NCBI RefSeq assembly: GCF_051401765.1
Contig: NW_027480422.1
Location: 21,904,001-21,968,000 of the forward strand
Direction of reading: 5' to 3'
From: Calliopsis andreniformis
Lineage: Eukaryota; Arthropoda; Insecta; Hymenoptera; Andrenidae
DNA length: 64,000 bases
Of the stretch, positions 12,753 to 25,977 are shown piece by piece. How positions within the stretch are numbered: position 1 is the stretch's first letter; each line of letters starts with the position of its first letter. Position numbers and translations under genes: made by a program. The notes under the pieces are model-generated. The model did not search any database, had not been told where the DNA came from, and saw only the letters and a list, made by a program, of their open reading frames with translations.

Positions 12753-13267
12753 CGTTCCGCGCAACCTAGGCTTCACTCTAGGGCGTCGCTCCACCAGATC
12801 GAACAGCTAGGGACTTAGAATTCAACGCCAGAAGAATAAAATACAACATAACTACAACAGCTTTTCCATCGTATAAAATGTATAATTGCAAGCAGTGTGG
12901 AGGTAATGGTCATTTCAACGTTACGGGCAACCTAGGCTCAACTCTAGAGCGTTGCTTCACCAGATTCGAATAGTTAGCGACTTTGAATACAACGCCAGAA
13001 GCATTAAATACAATAAAAATGCAACAGTTTTTCCATCGTAGAACAGGAATAACTGCAACCTGTGTGAAAGTACAGGTCATTTCTACGTTCCGGGTAACCT
13101 AGGCTTCACTCTAGGGCGTTGCTCCACCAGATCGAATAGCTAGGGACTTAGAACTCAGCGCCAGAAGAATAAAATACAACATAAGTACAACCGTTTTTCC
13201 ATCGTATAAAATGAATAAGTGCAAACAGTGTGAAAGTAATGGTCATTTCTACGTTCCGGGCAACCTA

Positions 13268-13433
13268 GGCTTCACTCTAGGGCGTTGCTCCACCAGATCG
13301 AATAGTTAGGGCCTTAGAAGTCAACGCCCGAAGCATAAAATACAAAATAAATAGAACAGTTTTTCCATTGTATAAAACGAATAATTGCAACCAGTGTGAA
13401 AGCTATGGTCATTTCTACGTTCCGTGCAACCTA
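13268..13433 (+). repeat. Representative 166 bp monomer
   Basis: One complete monomer, counted from the GG of GGCTTCACTC to the base before the next one, measures exactly 166 bp. It shows the standard order: GGCTTCACTCTAGGGCGTTG, CCACCAGATCGAAT, AGTCAACGCCCGAAGC, an A-tract region, TTTTTCCATTG, GAATAATTGCAACCAGTG and GGTCATTTCTACG. In the hand-made consensus about 53% of the first 60 bp are G or C, against about 30% between positions 61 and 150. Main variable positions across the array are GTTAGGGCCTT, GCTAGGGACTT or GCTACGGCCTT; CAACGCCCG or CAACGCCAG; the spacing of the A-tracts; and TATAACAGGAATAA, TATAAAACGAATAA or an ATGTATATTTG type. The choice of phase is arbitrary. Confidence 0.95.
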
Positions 13434-14245
13434 GGCTTCACTCTTGGGCGTTGCTCCACCACATCGAATATCTACGGCCTTAGAAGTCTACTCCGGAAGC
13501 ATAAAATACAATATAAATACAACAGCTTTTCATCGTATAACAGGAATAATTGTAACCAGTGTGAAAGAGATGGTCATTTCTACGTTCCGTGCAACCTAGG
13601 CTTCACTCTTGGGCGTTGCTCCACCACACTGAATAGCTACGGCCTTAGAAGTCAACGCAAGAAGCATAAAGTCCAATAAAAATACAACAGTTTTTCCATC
13701 GTATAAAACGGATAATTACAACTAGTGTGAATGTAATGGTCATTTCTACGTTCCGGGCAACCTAGGCTTCACTCTGGGGCGTTGCTCCACCAGATCGAAT
13801 ATTTAGGGCCTTAGAAGTCAGCGCCCGAAGCATAAAATATAATAAAGTTACAACAGTTTTTCCTTCGCATAACTGGAATAATTGCAACCAGTGTGAATGT
13901 AATGGTTTTTTCTACGTTCCGGGCGACCTAGGCCTCACTCTAGGGCGTTGCGCCACCAGATCGAATAGTTAGGGGCATTGAATACAACGCCAGGAGCATA
14001 AAATACAATAAAAATGTAACAGTCTTTCCATTGTGTAAGAGGAATAACTGCAACCAGTGTGAAAGTACTGGTCATTTCTACGTTCCGGGTAACCTAGGCT
14101 TCACTCTATGGCGTTGCTCCACCAGATCGATAGCTAGGGACTTAGAATTCAACGCCAGAAGAATAAAATACAACAAAAGTACAACAGTTTTTCCATCATA
14201 TAAAATGAATAATTGCAAACAGTGTGAAAGTAATGATCATTTCTA
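13433..14245 (+). repeat. Three-copy block, copy 3, with upstream extension
   Basis: Partner of 11,940-12,752 at 1,493 bp. At its end it joins a monomer beginning GGGCAAACTAGGC and then AACAACTCCAGACGC, which matches about 11,095-11,290 (3,149 bp upstream). The block is thus a mosaic of two earlier neighbourhoods, as expected after unequal exchange. Confidence 0.83.
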
Positions 14246-15564
14246 CGTTCCGGGCAAACTAGGCTTCACTCTTGGGCGTTGCTCCACCAGGCCGAATTGT
14301 TAGCGCCTTAGAAAACAACTCCAGACGCATAAAATACAATAAAAATACAACAGTATTTCCATCGTATAAAAAGAATAATTGCAACCAGTGTGAAAGTGAT
14401 GGTCATTTCTACGTTCCGGGCGACCTAGGCCTCACTCTAGGGCGTTGCGCCACCAGATCGAATAGTTAGGGGCTTTGAATACAACGCCAGGAGCATAAAA
14501 TACAATAAAAATATAACAGTTTTCCCATTGTATAAGAGGAATAACTGCAACCAGTGTGAAAGTACTGGTCATTTCTACGTTCCGGGTAACCTAGGCTTCA
14601 CTCTATGGCGTTGCTCCACCAGATCGAATGGCTAGGGACTTAGAATTCAACGCCAGAAGAATAAAATACAACATAAGTACAACAGTTTTTCCATCGTATA
14701 AAATGAATAATCGCAGACAGTGTGAAGGTAATGGTCATTTCTACGTTCCGGGCAACCTAGGCTTCGCTGTAGGGCGTTGCTCCACCAGATCGAATAATTA
14801 AGGCCTTAGAAGCCAACGGCCGAACCATAAAATGCAATAAAAGTAAAACAGTTTTTCCATTGTATAAAACGAGTAGTTGAAACCAGTGTGAAAGTTATGG
14901 TCATTTCTACGTTCCGCGCAACATAGGCTTAACCCCAGGCCGTTGATCCACCAGATCCAATAGTTAGGACCTAAGAAGTCAGCGCCAGAAGCATAAAACG
15001 CAAAAAAATACAACAGTTTTTCCACCGTATAACAGGAATAATTGCAACAAGTGTGGAAGTGATGGTCATTTTTACGTTCCGAGCAACCTAGGCTTCACTC
15101 TAGGGCGTTCTTCCACCAGATCGAAAGTTAGGTCCTAAGAAGTCAACGGCAGAAGCTTAAAATACAATATAAGTACAGCAGTTTTTCCATCGTATAAAAC
15201 GAATAATACCAACCTGAATGAAAGTTATGGTCATTTCTACGTTCCGGGCAGCCTAGGCTTCACTCTGGGGCGTTGCTCAACCAGATCGAATATTAAGGGC
15301 CTTCTAAGTCAGCGCCCGAAGCATAAAATATAATAAACTTACAACAGTTTTTCCTTCGCATAACTGGAATAATTGCAACCAGTGTGAATGTAATGGTTAT
15401 TTCTACGTTCCGGGCGACCTAGGCCTCACTCTAGGGCGTTGCGCCACCACATCGAATAGTTAGGGGCTTTGAATACAACGCCAGGAGCATAAAATACAAT
15501 AAAAATGTAACAGTTTTTCCATTGTATAAGAGGAATAACTGCAACCAGTGTGAAAGTACTGGTC

Positions 15565-16959
15565 ATTTCTACGTTCCGGGTAACCTAGGCTTCACTCTAG
15601 GGCGTTGGTCCACCAGATCGAATAGTTGGGGCCTTAGAAGTCAACGCCCGAAGCGTAAAATACAAAATAAATGGAACAGTTTTTCCATTGTATACAATGA
15701 ATAATTGCAACCAGTCTGAAAGCTATGGTCATTTCTACGTTCCGTGCAACCTAGGCTTCACTCTTGGGCGTTGCTCCACCACATCGAATATCTATGGCCT
15801 TAGAAGTCTACTCTAGAAGCATAAAATACAGTATAAATACAACAGCTTTTCCATCGTATAAACTGAATAATCGCAAACAGTCTGAAAGTAATGGTCGTTT
15901 CTACGTTCCGGGCAACCTAGGCTTCACTCTTGGGCGTTGCTCCACCACACCGAATAGCTACGGCCTTAGAAGTCAACGCAACAAGCATAAAGTCCAATAA
16001 AAATACAACAGTCTTTCCATCGTATAAAACGGATAATTGCAACTACTGAGAAAGTTATGGTCATTTCTACGTTCCGGGCAACATAGGCTTCACTCTAGGG
16101 CGTTGCTCCACCAGATCGAACATTTAAGGCCTTAGAAGTCAGCGCCCGAAGCATAAAATATAATAAAGTTACAACAGTTTTTCCTTCGCATAACTGGAAT
16201 AATTGCAACCAGTGTGAATGTAATGGTTATTTCTACGTTCCGGGCGACCTAGGCCTCACCCTAGGGCGTTGCGCCACCAGTTCGAATAGTTAGGGGCTTT
16301 GAATACAACGCCAGGAGCATAAAATACAGTAAAAATGTAACAGTTTTTCCATTGTGTAAGAAGAATAACTGCAACCAGTGTGAAAGTACTGGTCATTTCT
16401 ACGTTCCGGGTAACCTAGACTTCACTCTATGGCGTTGCTCCACCAGATCGAATAGCTAGGGACTTAGAATTCAACGCCAGAAGAATAAAATGCAACATAA
16501 GTACAACAGTCTTTCCATCGTATAACAGGAATAATTGCAAACAGTGTGAAAGTGGTGGTCATTTCTACGTTCCTGGCAACCTACGCTTCACTCTAGGGCG
16601 TTGGTCCACCAGATCCAATAGTTAGGACCTTAGAAGTGAACACCCGACGCATTAAATACAATAAAAGTACAACAGTTTTTCCATTGTATGAATAGAGTAA
16701 TTGCAACCAGTGTGAAAGCAATGGCCATTCCTAGGTTTCGGGCAACATAGCCTTCACTCTTGGACGTTGCCTCACGAGATCGAATAGATAGGACCTTACA
16801 AGTCAACGCCAGAAGCATAAAATACAATAAAAATACAACAGGTTTTCCATCGTATAACAGGAATAATTGCAACCAGTGTGAAAGAGATGGTCATTTCTAC
16901 GTTCCGGGCAACCTAGGCTTCACTCTAGGGCGCTGGTCCATCAGATCCAATAGTTAGGG
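15565..16959 (+). repeat. Long-range repeat, copy 2 (partner 1,800-3,195)
   Basis: Second copy of the 1.4 kb block. Differences from the first copy are few; one is CTAGGTTTCG here against CTACGTTTCG at the matching place near 2,970. The interval between the copies contains unrelated monomer orders, so this is not a simple tandem higher-order unit. A long-range exchange or a duplication followed by internal rearrangement would give the same picture. Confidence 0.88.
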
Positions 16960-17755
16960 CTTAATAAGTCAACGCCAGAAGCATAAAATACAAAATAAAT
17001 ACAACAGTTTTTCCATCGTATAAAACGAATAGTTGCAACCAGTGTGAAAGTTATGGTCATTTCTACGCTCCGGGCAACCTAGGCTTCACTCTAGGGCGTT
17101 GCTCCACCAGATCGAATAGTTAGTGCCTTAGAAGTCAACGTCTGAAGCATAAAATACAACATAAGTACAACAGCTTTTCCATCGTATAAAATGAATGATT
17201 ACAAACAGTGTGAAAGTTATGGTCATTTCTACGTTCCGGGCAACCTAGGCTTCACTCTAGGGCGTTGCTTCACCAGATCGAATAGTTAGGGACTTAGAAT
17301 TCGACGCCAGAAGCATAAAATACAACATAAGTACAACAGTTTTTCCATCGTATAAAATGTATAATTGCAAGCAGTGTGAAGGTAATGGTCATTTCTACGT
17401 TCCGGGCAACCTAGGTCTCACTCTTGGGCGTTCCTCCACCACATCGGACAGCTACGGCCTTATAAGTCAACTCCAGAAGCATACAATACAATAAAAATAC
17501 AACAGCTTTTCCATCGTTTAAAATGAATGATTGCAAACAGTGTGAAGGTTATAGTCATTTCTACGTTCCGGGCAACCTAGGCTTAACTCCAGGGCGTTGC
17601 TCCACCATATCGAATAGTTAGGGACTTTGAATACAACGTCAGAAGCATAAAATACAATAAAAATGCAACAGTTTTTCCATCGTATAACAGGAAAGCTGCA
17701 ACGAGTGTGAAAGTACTGGTCAATTCTATGTTCCGGGTAACCTAGGCTTCACCTT

Positions 17756-18779
17756 AGGGCGTTGCTTCACCAGATCGCATAGTTAGCTCCTTTGAACTCG
17801 ACGCCCGAAGCATAAAATACAAAATAAATAGAACAGTTTTTCCATCGTATAACAGGAAAGCTGCAACGAGTGTGAAAGTACTGGTCAATTCTATGTTCCG
17901 GGTAACCTAGGCTTCACTCTAGGGCGTTGCTCCACCATATCGCATAGCTCGGGACTTAGAATTCAACGCCAGAAGAATAAAATACAACATAAGTACAACA
18001 GTTTTACCATCGTATAAAATGAATAATCGCAAACAGTGTGAAGGTAATGGTCATTTCTACGTTCCGGGCGACCTTGGCTTCACTCTAGGGCGCTGCTCCA
18101 CCAGATCGAATAGGTAGGGCCTTAGATGTCACCGCCTTAAGCATAAAATACAATAAAAATAGAACAGTTTTTTATCGTATGACAGGAATAATTACTACCA
18201 GAGTGAAAGCAATGGTCATTTCTACGTTTCGGGCGACCTAGGCTTCACTCTAGGCCGTTGCTCCACCAGATCGAATAGTTAGGACCTAAGAAGTCAACGC
18301 CAGAAGCATAAAATACAATATAAATACAACAGCTTTTCCATCGTTATATAATGTATATTTGCAAACAGTGTGAAAGTAACGGTCATTTCTACTTTCCGGG
18401 CAACCTAGGCTTAACGTTAGGGCGTTGCTCCACCAGGTCGAATAGTTAGGGCCTAACATGTCGACGCCAGAAGCATAAAACACAATATAAATACAACAGC
18501 TTTTCCATCGTATATGATGTATAAATGTAAACAGTGTGAAAGTAAAGGTCATTTCGACGTTCCGAGCAACTTAGGCTTAACTGTAGGGCGTTGCTCCACT
18601 AGATCGCATAGTTCGGGACTTAGAATTTAACGCCCGGAGCATAAAATACGATAAAATCGGAACAGTTTTTCCATCGTATAACAGGAATAATTGCAACCAG
18701 TGTGAAAGTACAGGTCATTTCTACGTTCCGGGCAACATAGGTTTCGCTCTAGGGCGTTGCTCCACCAGATCGAATAGCT
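17756..18779 (+). repeat. Long-range repeat, copy 2 (partner 8,305-9,328)
   Basis: Second copy of the 1.02 kb block. Small differences include ATATAATG here where copy 1 reads ATGTAATG, CTAGGCCGTTG for CTAGGGCGTTG, and GTCGACGCC for GTCAACGCC. The monomers on both sides belong to other zone 1 blocks, so the copy is embedded without any flanking target-site signature. Confidence 0.87.
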
Positions 18780-20879
18780 AGGGACTCATAAGTCAACTCC
18801 AGAAGCATAAAATACAATATAAATACAACAGCTTTTCCATCGTATAAAATGAATGATTACAAACAGTGTGAAAGTTATGGTCATTTCTACGTTCCGGGCA
18901 ACCTAGGCTTCACTCTAGGTCGTTGCTTCACCAGATAGAATAGTTAGGGACTTAGAATTCGACGCCAGAAGCATAAAATACAACATAAGTACAACAGTTT
19001 TTCCATCGTATAAAATGTATAATTGCAAGCAGTGTGAAGGTAATGGTCATCTCTACGTTCCGGGCAACCTAGGTCTCACTCTTGGGCGTTCCTCCACCAC
19101 ATCGGACAGCTACGGCCTTATAAGTCAACTCCAGAAGCATACAATACAATAAAAATACAACAGCTTTTCCATCGTTTAAAATGAATGATTGCAAACAGTG
19201 TGAATGTTATGGTCATTTCTACGTTCCGGGCAACCTAGGCTTAACTCCAGGGCGTTGCTCCACCATATCGAATAGTTTGGGACTTTGAATACAACGTCAG
19301 AAGCATAAAATACAATAAAAATGCAACAGTTTTTCCATCGTATAACAGGAAAGCTGCAACGAGTGTGAAAGTATTGGTCAATTCTATGTTCCGGGTAACC
19401 TAGGCTTCACCTTATGCCGTTGTTCCACCAGATCGAATAGCTAGGGCCTCAGAAGTCAACGCCCGAAGCATAAAATACAAAATAAATAGAACAGTTTTTC
19501 CATTGTATAAAACGAATAATTGCATCCAGTGTGAAGGTTATGGTCATTTCTACGTTCCGGGCAACCTAGGCTTCACCCTAGAGCGTTGCTCCACAAGATC
19601 GAATAGCTAGGGCCTCAGAAGTCAACGCCCGAAGCATAAAATACAAAATAAATAGAACAGTTTTTCCATTGTATAAAACGAATAATTGCATCCAGTGTGA
19701 AAGTTATGGTCATTTATACGTTCCGGGCAACCTAGTCTTCACCCTAGAGCGTTGCTCCACAAGATCGAATAGTTAGGGCCTCAGAAGTCAACGCCCGAAG
19801 CATAAAATACAAAATAAATAGAACAGTTTTTCCATTGTATAAAACGAATAATTGCATCCAGTGTGAAAGTTATGGTTATTTATACGTTCCGGGCAACCTA
19901 GGCTTCACTCTAGGGCATAGTTCCAACAGATAGAATAGTTAGGGCCTAAGAAGGCAACACCAGAATCATAAAATACACTATAAATGCAACAGCTTTTCCA
20001 TCGTATATGATGTATATTTGCAAACAGTGTGAAAGTAACGGTCATATCTACTTTCCGGGCAACCTAGGCTTAACGCTAGGGCGTTGCTCCACCAGGTCGA
20101 ATAATTACGGCCTAACATGTCAACGCCAGAAGCATAAAACACAATATAAGTACAACAGCTTTTCCATGGTATAAAATGTATAATTGCAAGCAGTGTGAAG
20201 GTAATGGTCATTTCTACGTTCCGGGCAACCTAGGCTTCACTATAGAGCGTTGCTCCACCAGATCGAATAGTTAGGGCCTTTGAAGTCGACGCCCGAAGCA
20301 TAAAATACAAAATAAATAGAACAATTTTTCCATTGTATAAAACGAATAATTGCAACCAGTGTGAAAGGTATGGTCATTTCTACGTTCCGGGCAACCTAGG
20401 TCTCACTCTTGGGCGTTGCTCCACCACATCGGACAGGTACGGCCTTATAAGTCAACTCCAGAAGCATACAATACAATAAAAATACAACAGCTTTTCCATC
20501 GTTTAAAATGAATGATTGCAAACAGTGTGAAAGTTATGGTCATTTCTACGTTCCGGGCAACCTAGGCTTAACTCCAGGGCGTTGCTCCACCATATCGAAT
20601 AGTTTGGGACTTTGAATACAACGTCAGAAGCATAAAATACAATAAAAATGCAACAGTTTTTCCATCGTATAACAGGAAAGCTGCAACGAGTGTGAAAGTA
20701 TTGGTCAATTCTATGTTCCGGGTAACCTAGGCTTCACCTTATGCCGTTGTTCCACCAGATCGAATAGCTAGGGCCTCAGAAGTCAACGCCCGAAGCATAA
20801 AATACAAAATAAATAGAACAGTTTTTCCATTGTATAAAACGAATAATTGCATCCAGTGTGAAGGTTATGGTCATTTCTA

Positions 20880-21994
20880 CGTATCGGGCAACCTAGGCTT
20901 CACTCTTGGGCGTTGCTCCACTAGACCGCATAGCTAGGGACTTAGAATTCAACGCCAGGAGCATAAACTACAATAAAAATGAAACAGTTTTTCCATCGTA
21001 TAGCTGGAGTAACTGCAACCAGTGTGAAAGTACTGGTCATTTCTAGATTCCGGGCAACCTATTCTTCACTCTAGGGCGTTGCTCCAACCAGATCGAATAG
21101 TTAGGGCCTTAGAAGTTAACGCCAGAAGCATAAAATACAATAAAATCCAACAGTTTTACCATCGTATAACAGGAATAATTGCAAACAGTGTGAAGGTAAT
21201 GGTCATTCCTACGCTCCGGGCAACCTAGGCTTCACTCCAGGGCGTTGATCCACCACATCGAATAGTTAGGGCCTTAGAAGTCAACGCCCGAAGCATAAAA
21301 TGCAATATATATACAACAGTTCTTCCATCGTATAACAGGAATAATTGCAAACAGTGTGAAAGTGATGGACATTTCTACGTTCCTGGCAACCTACGCTGCA
21401 GCCTAGGGCCTTGGTCCACCAGATACAGTAGTTAGGGCCTTAGAAGTCAACGCCCGACGCATAAAATACATTAAAAATACGACAGTTTTTCCATCGTATA
21501 TCACGAATAATTGCAACCAGTGTGGAAGTAATGGTCATTTCTACGTTCCGGGCATCCTAGGCTTCACTCTAGGGCGTTGCTCCACCAGATCGAATACATA
21601 TGTCCTTAGAAGTCAACGCCAGGAGCATAAAATAAAATAAAACTACAACAGTTTTTACATCGTATAACAGGAACGATTGCAACCAGTGTGAAAGTAATGG
21701 TCATTTCTAAGTTCCTAGCAACATAGGCTTCACTCTTGGACGTTGCCCCACGAGATCGACTAGCTAGGACCTTAGAAGTCAACGCCAGAAGCATAAAATA
21801 CAATATAAATACAACAGTTTTTCCATCGTATGGCATGAATAATTGCAACCAGAGTGAATGTAACTGTCATTTCAACGTTTCGGGCAACCTAGGCTTCACG
21901 ATAGGTCGTTGCTCCACCAGATCGTATAGCGAGGGCGTTAGAAGTCAACGCCCAAAGAATAAAATACAATGCAAATAAAACAGTTTTTCCATTA
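20880..21994 (+). repeat. Start of zone 2: satellite monomers with changed variant set
   Basis: After the zone 1 copies end near 20,879, the monomers belong to sets seen up to about 42,200. A first example of the CTGCAG-marked phrase lies at about 21,180-21,440 (CTGCAG at 21,396). The monomer with CACTCTTGGACGTTGC at about 21,730 resembles ones in all zones and so is probably old. Beyond this phrase I saw no close partner for most of the stretch. Confidence 0.7.
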
Positions 21995-24965
21995 TATAAC
22001 AGGAATAATTGCAACCAGTGTGAAAGTGGTGGTCTTTTCTGCGTTCCGGGCAACCTTGGCTTCACTCTAGGGCGGTGCTCCACCAGATCGAATAGTTAGG
22101 GACTTAGAATTCACCGCCAGGAGCATAAAATACTATAAAAACGCAACAGTTTTTCCATCCTATAACAGGAATAACTGCAACCGGTGTGAAAGTACTGGTC
22201 ATTTCTACGTTTCGGGTAACCTAGGCTTCACTCGAGAGCGTTTCACCACCAGATCGAATAGCTAGAGACTTCGAATTCAACGCCAGAAGAATAAAATACA
22301 ACATAATTACAACTGTTTTACCATCGTGGAAAATGAATAATTGCAAACAGTGTGAAAGTAATGGTCTTATCTACGTTCCGGGCAACCTAGGCTTCACTCT
22401 AGGACGTTGCTCCACCAGATCGTATAGTTAGGGCCTAAGAAGTCAACGCTAGAAGCATGAAATACAATAAAAATACAACAGTTTTTCCATCATATAGCAT
22501 GAATAATTGCAACCAGTGTGGAAGTAATGGTCATTTCTACGTTCCGCGAAACCTCGGCTTCAGTCTAGGGCGTTACTCCCCCAGATCGAAGAGTTAGGGA
22601 CTTAGAATTCAACGCCAGAAGCATAAAATGCAATAAAAATGCATCAGTTTTTCCGTCGTATAACAGGAGTAGCTGCAACCAGTGTGAAAGTAATGATCAT
22701 TTCTACATTCCGGGCATCCTATTCTTCACTCTAGGGCGTTGCTCCACCAGATCGATAGTTAGGGCCTTAGAAGTCAACGCCAGAAGAATAAAATACAACA
22801 TAAGTACAACAGTTTTTCCATCGTATAAAATGAATAATTGCAAACAGTGTGAATGTAATGGTCATTTCTACGTATCGGGCAACCTAGGCTTCACTCTAGG
22901 GCATTGCTCCACCATATTGAATAGTTAGGGCCTTAGAAGTCAACGCCCGAAGCATAAAATACAAAATCAATAGAACAGCTTTTCCACTGTATAAAACGAA
23001 TAATTGCAACCAGTGTGAATGTTGTGGTCATTTCTTCGTTCCGTGCAACCTAGGTTTTGCTCCAGGGCGTTGCTCCACCACATCGAATAGTTAGGGCCTT
23101 AGAAGTCAACGCCAGACGCATAAAGTACAGTATAAATACAACAGTTTTTCCATCGTATAAAACGAATAATTGCAACCAGTATGCAAGTTATGGTCATTTC
23201 TACGTTCCGGGCAACCTAGGCTTCTGCCTAGGTCGTTGCTCTACCAGATCGAATAGTTAGGGCCTAAGAAGTATACGCCAGAAGCATAAAATACGATATA
23301 TGTACAACAGTTTTTCCATCGTATATCACGAATAATTGCAACCAGTGTGAAAGTAATGGTCACTTCTACGTTCCGGGCATCCTAGACTTAACCCTGAGGC
23401 ATCGCTCCACCAGATCGAATACATAGGGCCTTAGAAGTCAACGCCAGAAGCATAAAGTACAATAAAAATCCAACAGTTTGATCATCGTATAACAGGAATA
23501 ATTGCAACCAGTATGAAAGTTATGGTCATTTCTACGTTCGGAGCAACCCAGGCTTCACTCTAGGGCGTTGCTCCACCAGATCGAATAGTTAGGGCCTAAG
23601 AAGTCAACCCTAGAAGCATGAAATACAATAAAAATACAACAGTTTTTCCATCATATAGCATGAATAATTGCAACCAGTGTGGAAGTAATGGTCATTTCTA
23701 CGTTCCGGGCAGCCTCTGCTTCAGTCTAGGGCGTTACTCCCCCAGATCGATGAGTTAGGGACTTAGAATTCAACGCCAGAAGCATAAAATACAATAAAAA
23801 TGCAACAGTTTTTCCATCGTATTCCAGGAGTAACTGCAACCAGTGTGAAAGTACTGATCATTTCTACATTCCGGGCAACCTATTCTTCACTCTAGGGCGT
23901 TGATCCACCAGATCGAATAGTTTGGGCCTTAGAAGTCAACACCAGAAGAATAAAATACAACATAAGTACAACAGTTTTTCCATCGTATAAAATGAATAAT
24001 TGCAAACAGTGTGAATGTAATGGTCATTTCTACGTATCGGGCAACCTAGGCTTAACTCTTGGGCGTTTCTCCTCCAGATCGCATTGCTAGGGACTTAGAA
24101 TTCAACGCCAGAAGCATAAAATACAATAAAAATGCAACAGTTTGTCCATCGTACACCAGGAGTAACTGCAACCAGTGTGAAAGTACTGGTCATTTCAAGA
24201 TTCCGGGCAACCTATTCTTCACTCTAGGGCGTTGCTCCAACCAGATCGAATAGTTAGGGCCTTAGAAGTCAACGCCCGAAGCATAAAATACAAAATCAAT
24301 AGAACAGCTTTTCCATTGTATAAAACGAATAATTGCAACCAGTGTGAATGTTGTGGTCATTTCTTCGTTCCGTACAACCTAGGTTTTGCTCCAGGGCGTT
24401 GCTCCAGCACATCGAATAGTTAGGGCCTTAGAAATCAACGCCAGACGCATAAAGTACAGTATAAATACAACAGTTTTTCCATCGTATAAAACGAATAATT
24501 GCAACCAGTATGAAAGTTAGGGTCATTTGTACGTTCGGAGCAACCAAGGCTTCACTCTAGGGCGTTGCTCCACCAGATCGAATAGTTAGGGCCTAAGAAG
24601 TCTACGCCAGAAGCATAAAATACAATAAAAATACAACAGTTTTTCCATCGTATAAAACGAATAATTGCAAACATTGTGAAAGTAACGGTCATTTCTACGT
24701 TCCGGGCAATCTTGGCTTCACTCTAGGGCGTTGGTCCACCAGATCGAATAGTTAGAGCCTTCGAAGTCAACGCCAGATGCATAAAATACAATATAAATAC
24801 AACAGTTTTTCCAGCGTATAAAACGAATAATTGCAACCAGTGTGAAAGTAATGGTCTTTTCCATGTTCCGCGCAACCTAGGCTTCACTCTAGGGCGTTGC
24901 TCCACCACATGGAATAGTTAGGGCCTTAAAAGTCAACGCCAGAAGCATAAAGTACAATAAAAATC
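21995..24965 (+). repeat. 24-monomer-shift duplication, copy 1 (2.97 kb)
   Basis: About 2.97 kb recur at 25,978-28,948, 3,983 bp downstream (24 monomers minus 1 bp). I noticed only a handful of base differences over nearly 3 kb, for example CGTTCCGGGC here against CGTTCCCGGC, and AGTTTGATCATCG against AGTCTGATCATCG. The first 840 bp also recur at 24,983-25,830 (2,988 bp, exactly 18 monomers). The near identity points to a recent event. Confidence 0.93.
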
Positions 24966-25827
24966 CAACAGTTTGTTCATCGTATAACAGGAATAATTGC
25001 AACCAGTGTGAAAGTGGTGGTCTTTTCTGCGTTCCGGGCAACCTTGGCTTCACTCTAGGGCGGTGCTCCACCAGATCGAATAGTTAGGGACTTAGAATTC
25101 ACCGCCAGAAGCATAAAATACTATAAAAACGCAACAGTTTTTCCATCCTATAACAGGAATAACTGCAACCGGTGTGAAAGTACTGGTCATTTCTACGTTT
25201 CGGGTAACCTAGGCTTCACTCGAGAGCGTTTCACCACCAGATCGAATAGCTAGAGACTTCGAATTCAAAGCCAGAAGAATAAAATACAACATAATTACAA
25301 CTGTTTTACCATCGTGGAAAATGAATAATTGCAAACAGTGTGAAAGTAATGGTCTTATCTACGTTCCGGGCAACCTAGGCTTCACTCTAGGACGTTGCTC
25401 CACCAGATCGTATAGTTAGGGCCTAAGAAGTCAACGCTAGAAGCATGAAATACAATAAAAATACAACAGTTTTTCCATCATATAGCATGAATAATTGCAA
25501 CCAGTGTGGAAGTAATGGTCATTTCTACGTTCCGCGAAACCTCGGCTTCAGTCTAGGGCGTTACTCCCCCAGATCGAAGAGTTAGGGACTTAGAATTCAA
25601 CGCCAGAAGCATAAAATGCAATAAAAATGCATCAGTTTTTCCGTCGTATAACAGGAGTAGCTGCAACCAGTGTGAAAGTAATGATCATTTCTACATTCCG
25701 GGCATCCTATTCTTCACTCTAGGGCGTTGCTCCACCAGATCGATAGTTAGGGCCTTAGAAGTCAACGCCAGAAGAATAAAATACAACATAAGTACAACAG
25801 TTTTTCCATCGTATAAAATGAATAATT
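24833..25827 (+). repeat. 6-monomer tandem duplication, unit 1 (995 bp)
   Basis: The unit is repeated directly at 25,828-26,822 (995 bp, 6 monomers minus 1 bp). It joins a monomer with GGTCTTTTCCATG to the sequence that also follows 21,995. The junction near 25,827 passes from the ATGAATAATTGCAA of one block into CCAGTGTGAAAGTAATGG of another without losing phase, which is a visible crossover point. Units 1 and 2 share TTCAAAGCCAGAAG where copy 1 of the larger block has TTCAACGCCAGAAG. Confidence 0.92.
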
Positions 25828-25977
25828 GCAACCAGTGTGAAAGTAATGGTCTTTTCCATGTTCCGCGCAACCTAGGCTTCACTCTAGGGCGTTGCTCCAC
25901 CACATGGAATAGTTAGGGCCTTAAAAGTCAACGCCAGAAGCATAAAGTACAATAAAAATCCAACAGTTTGTTCATCG

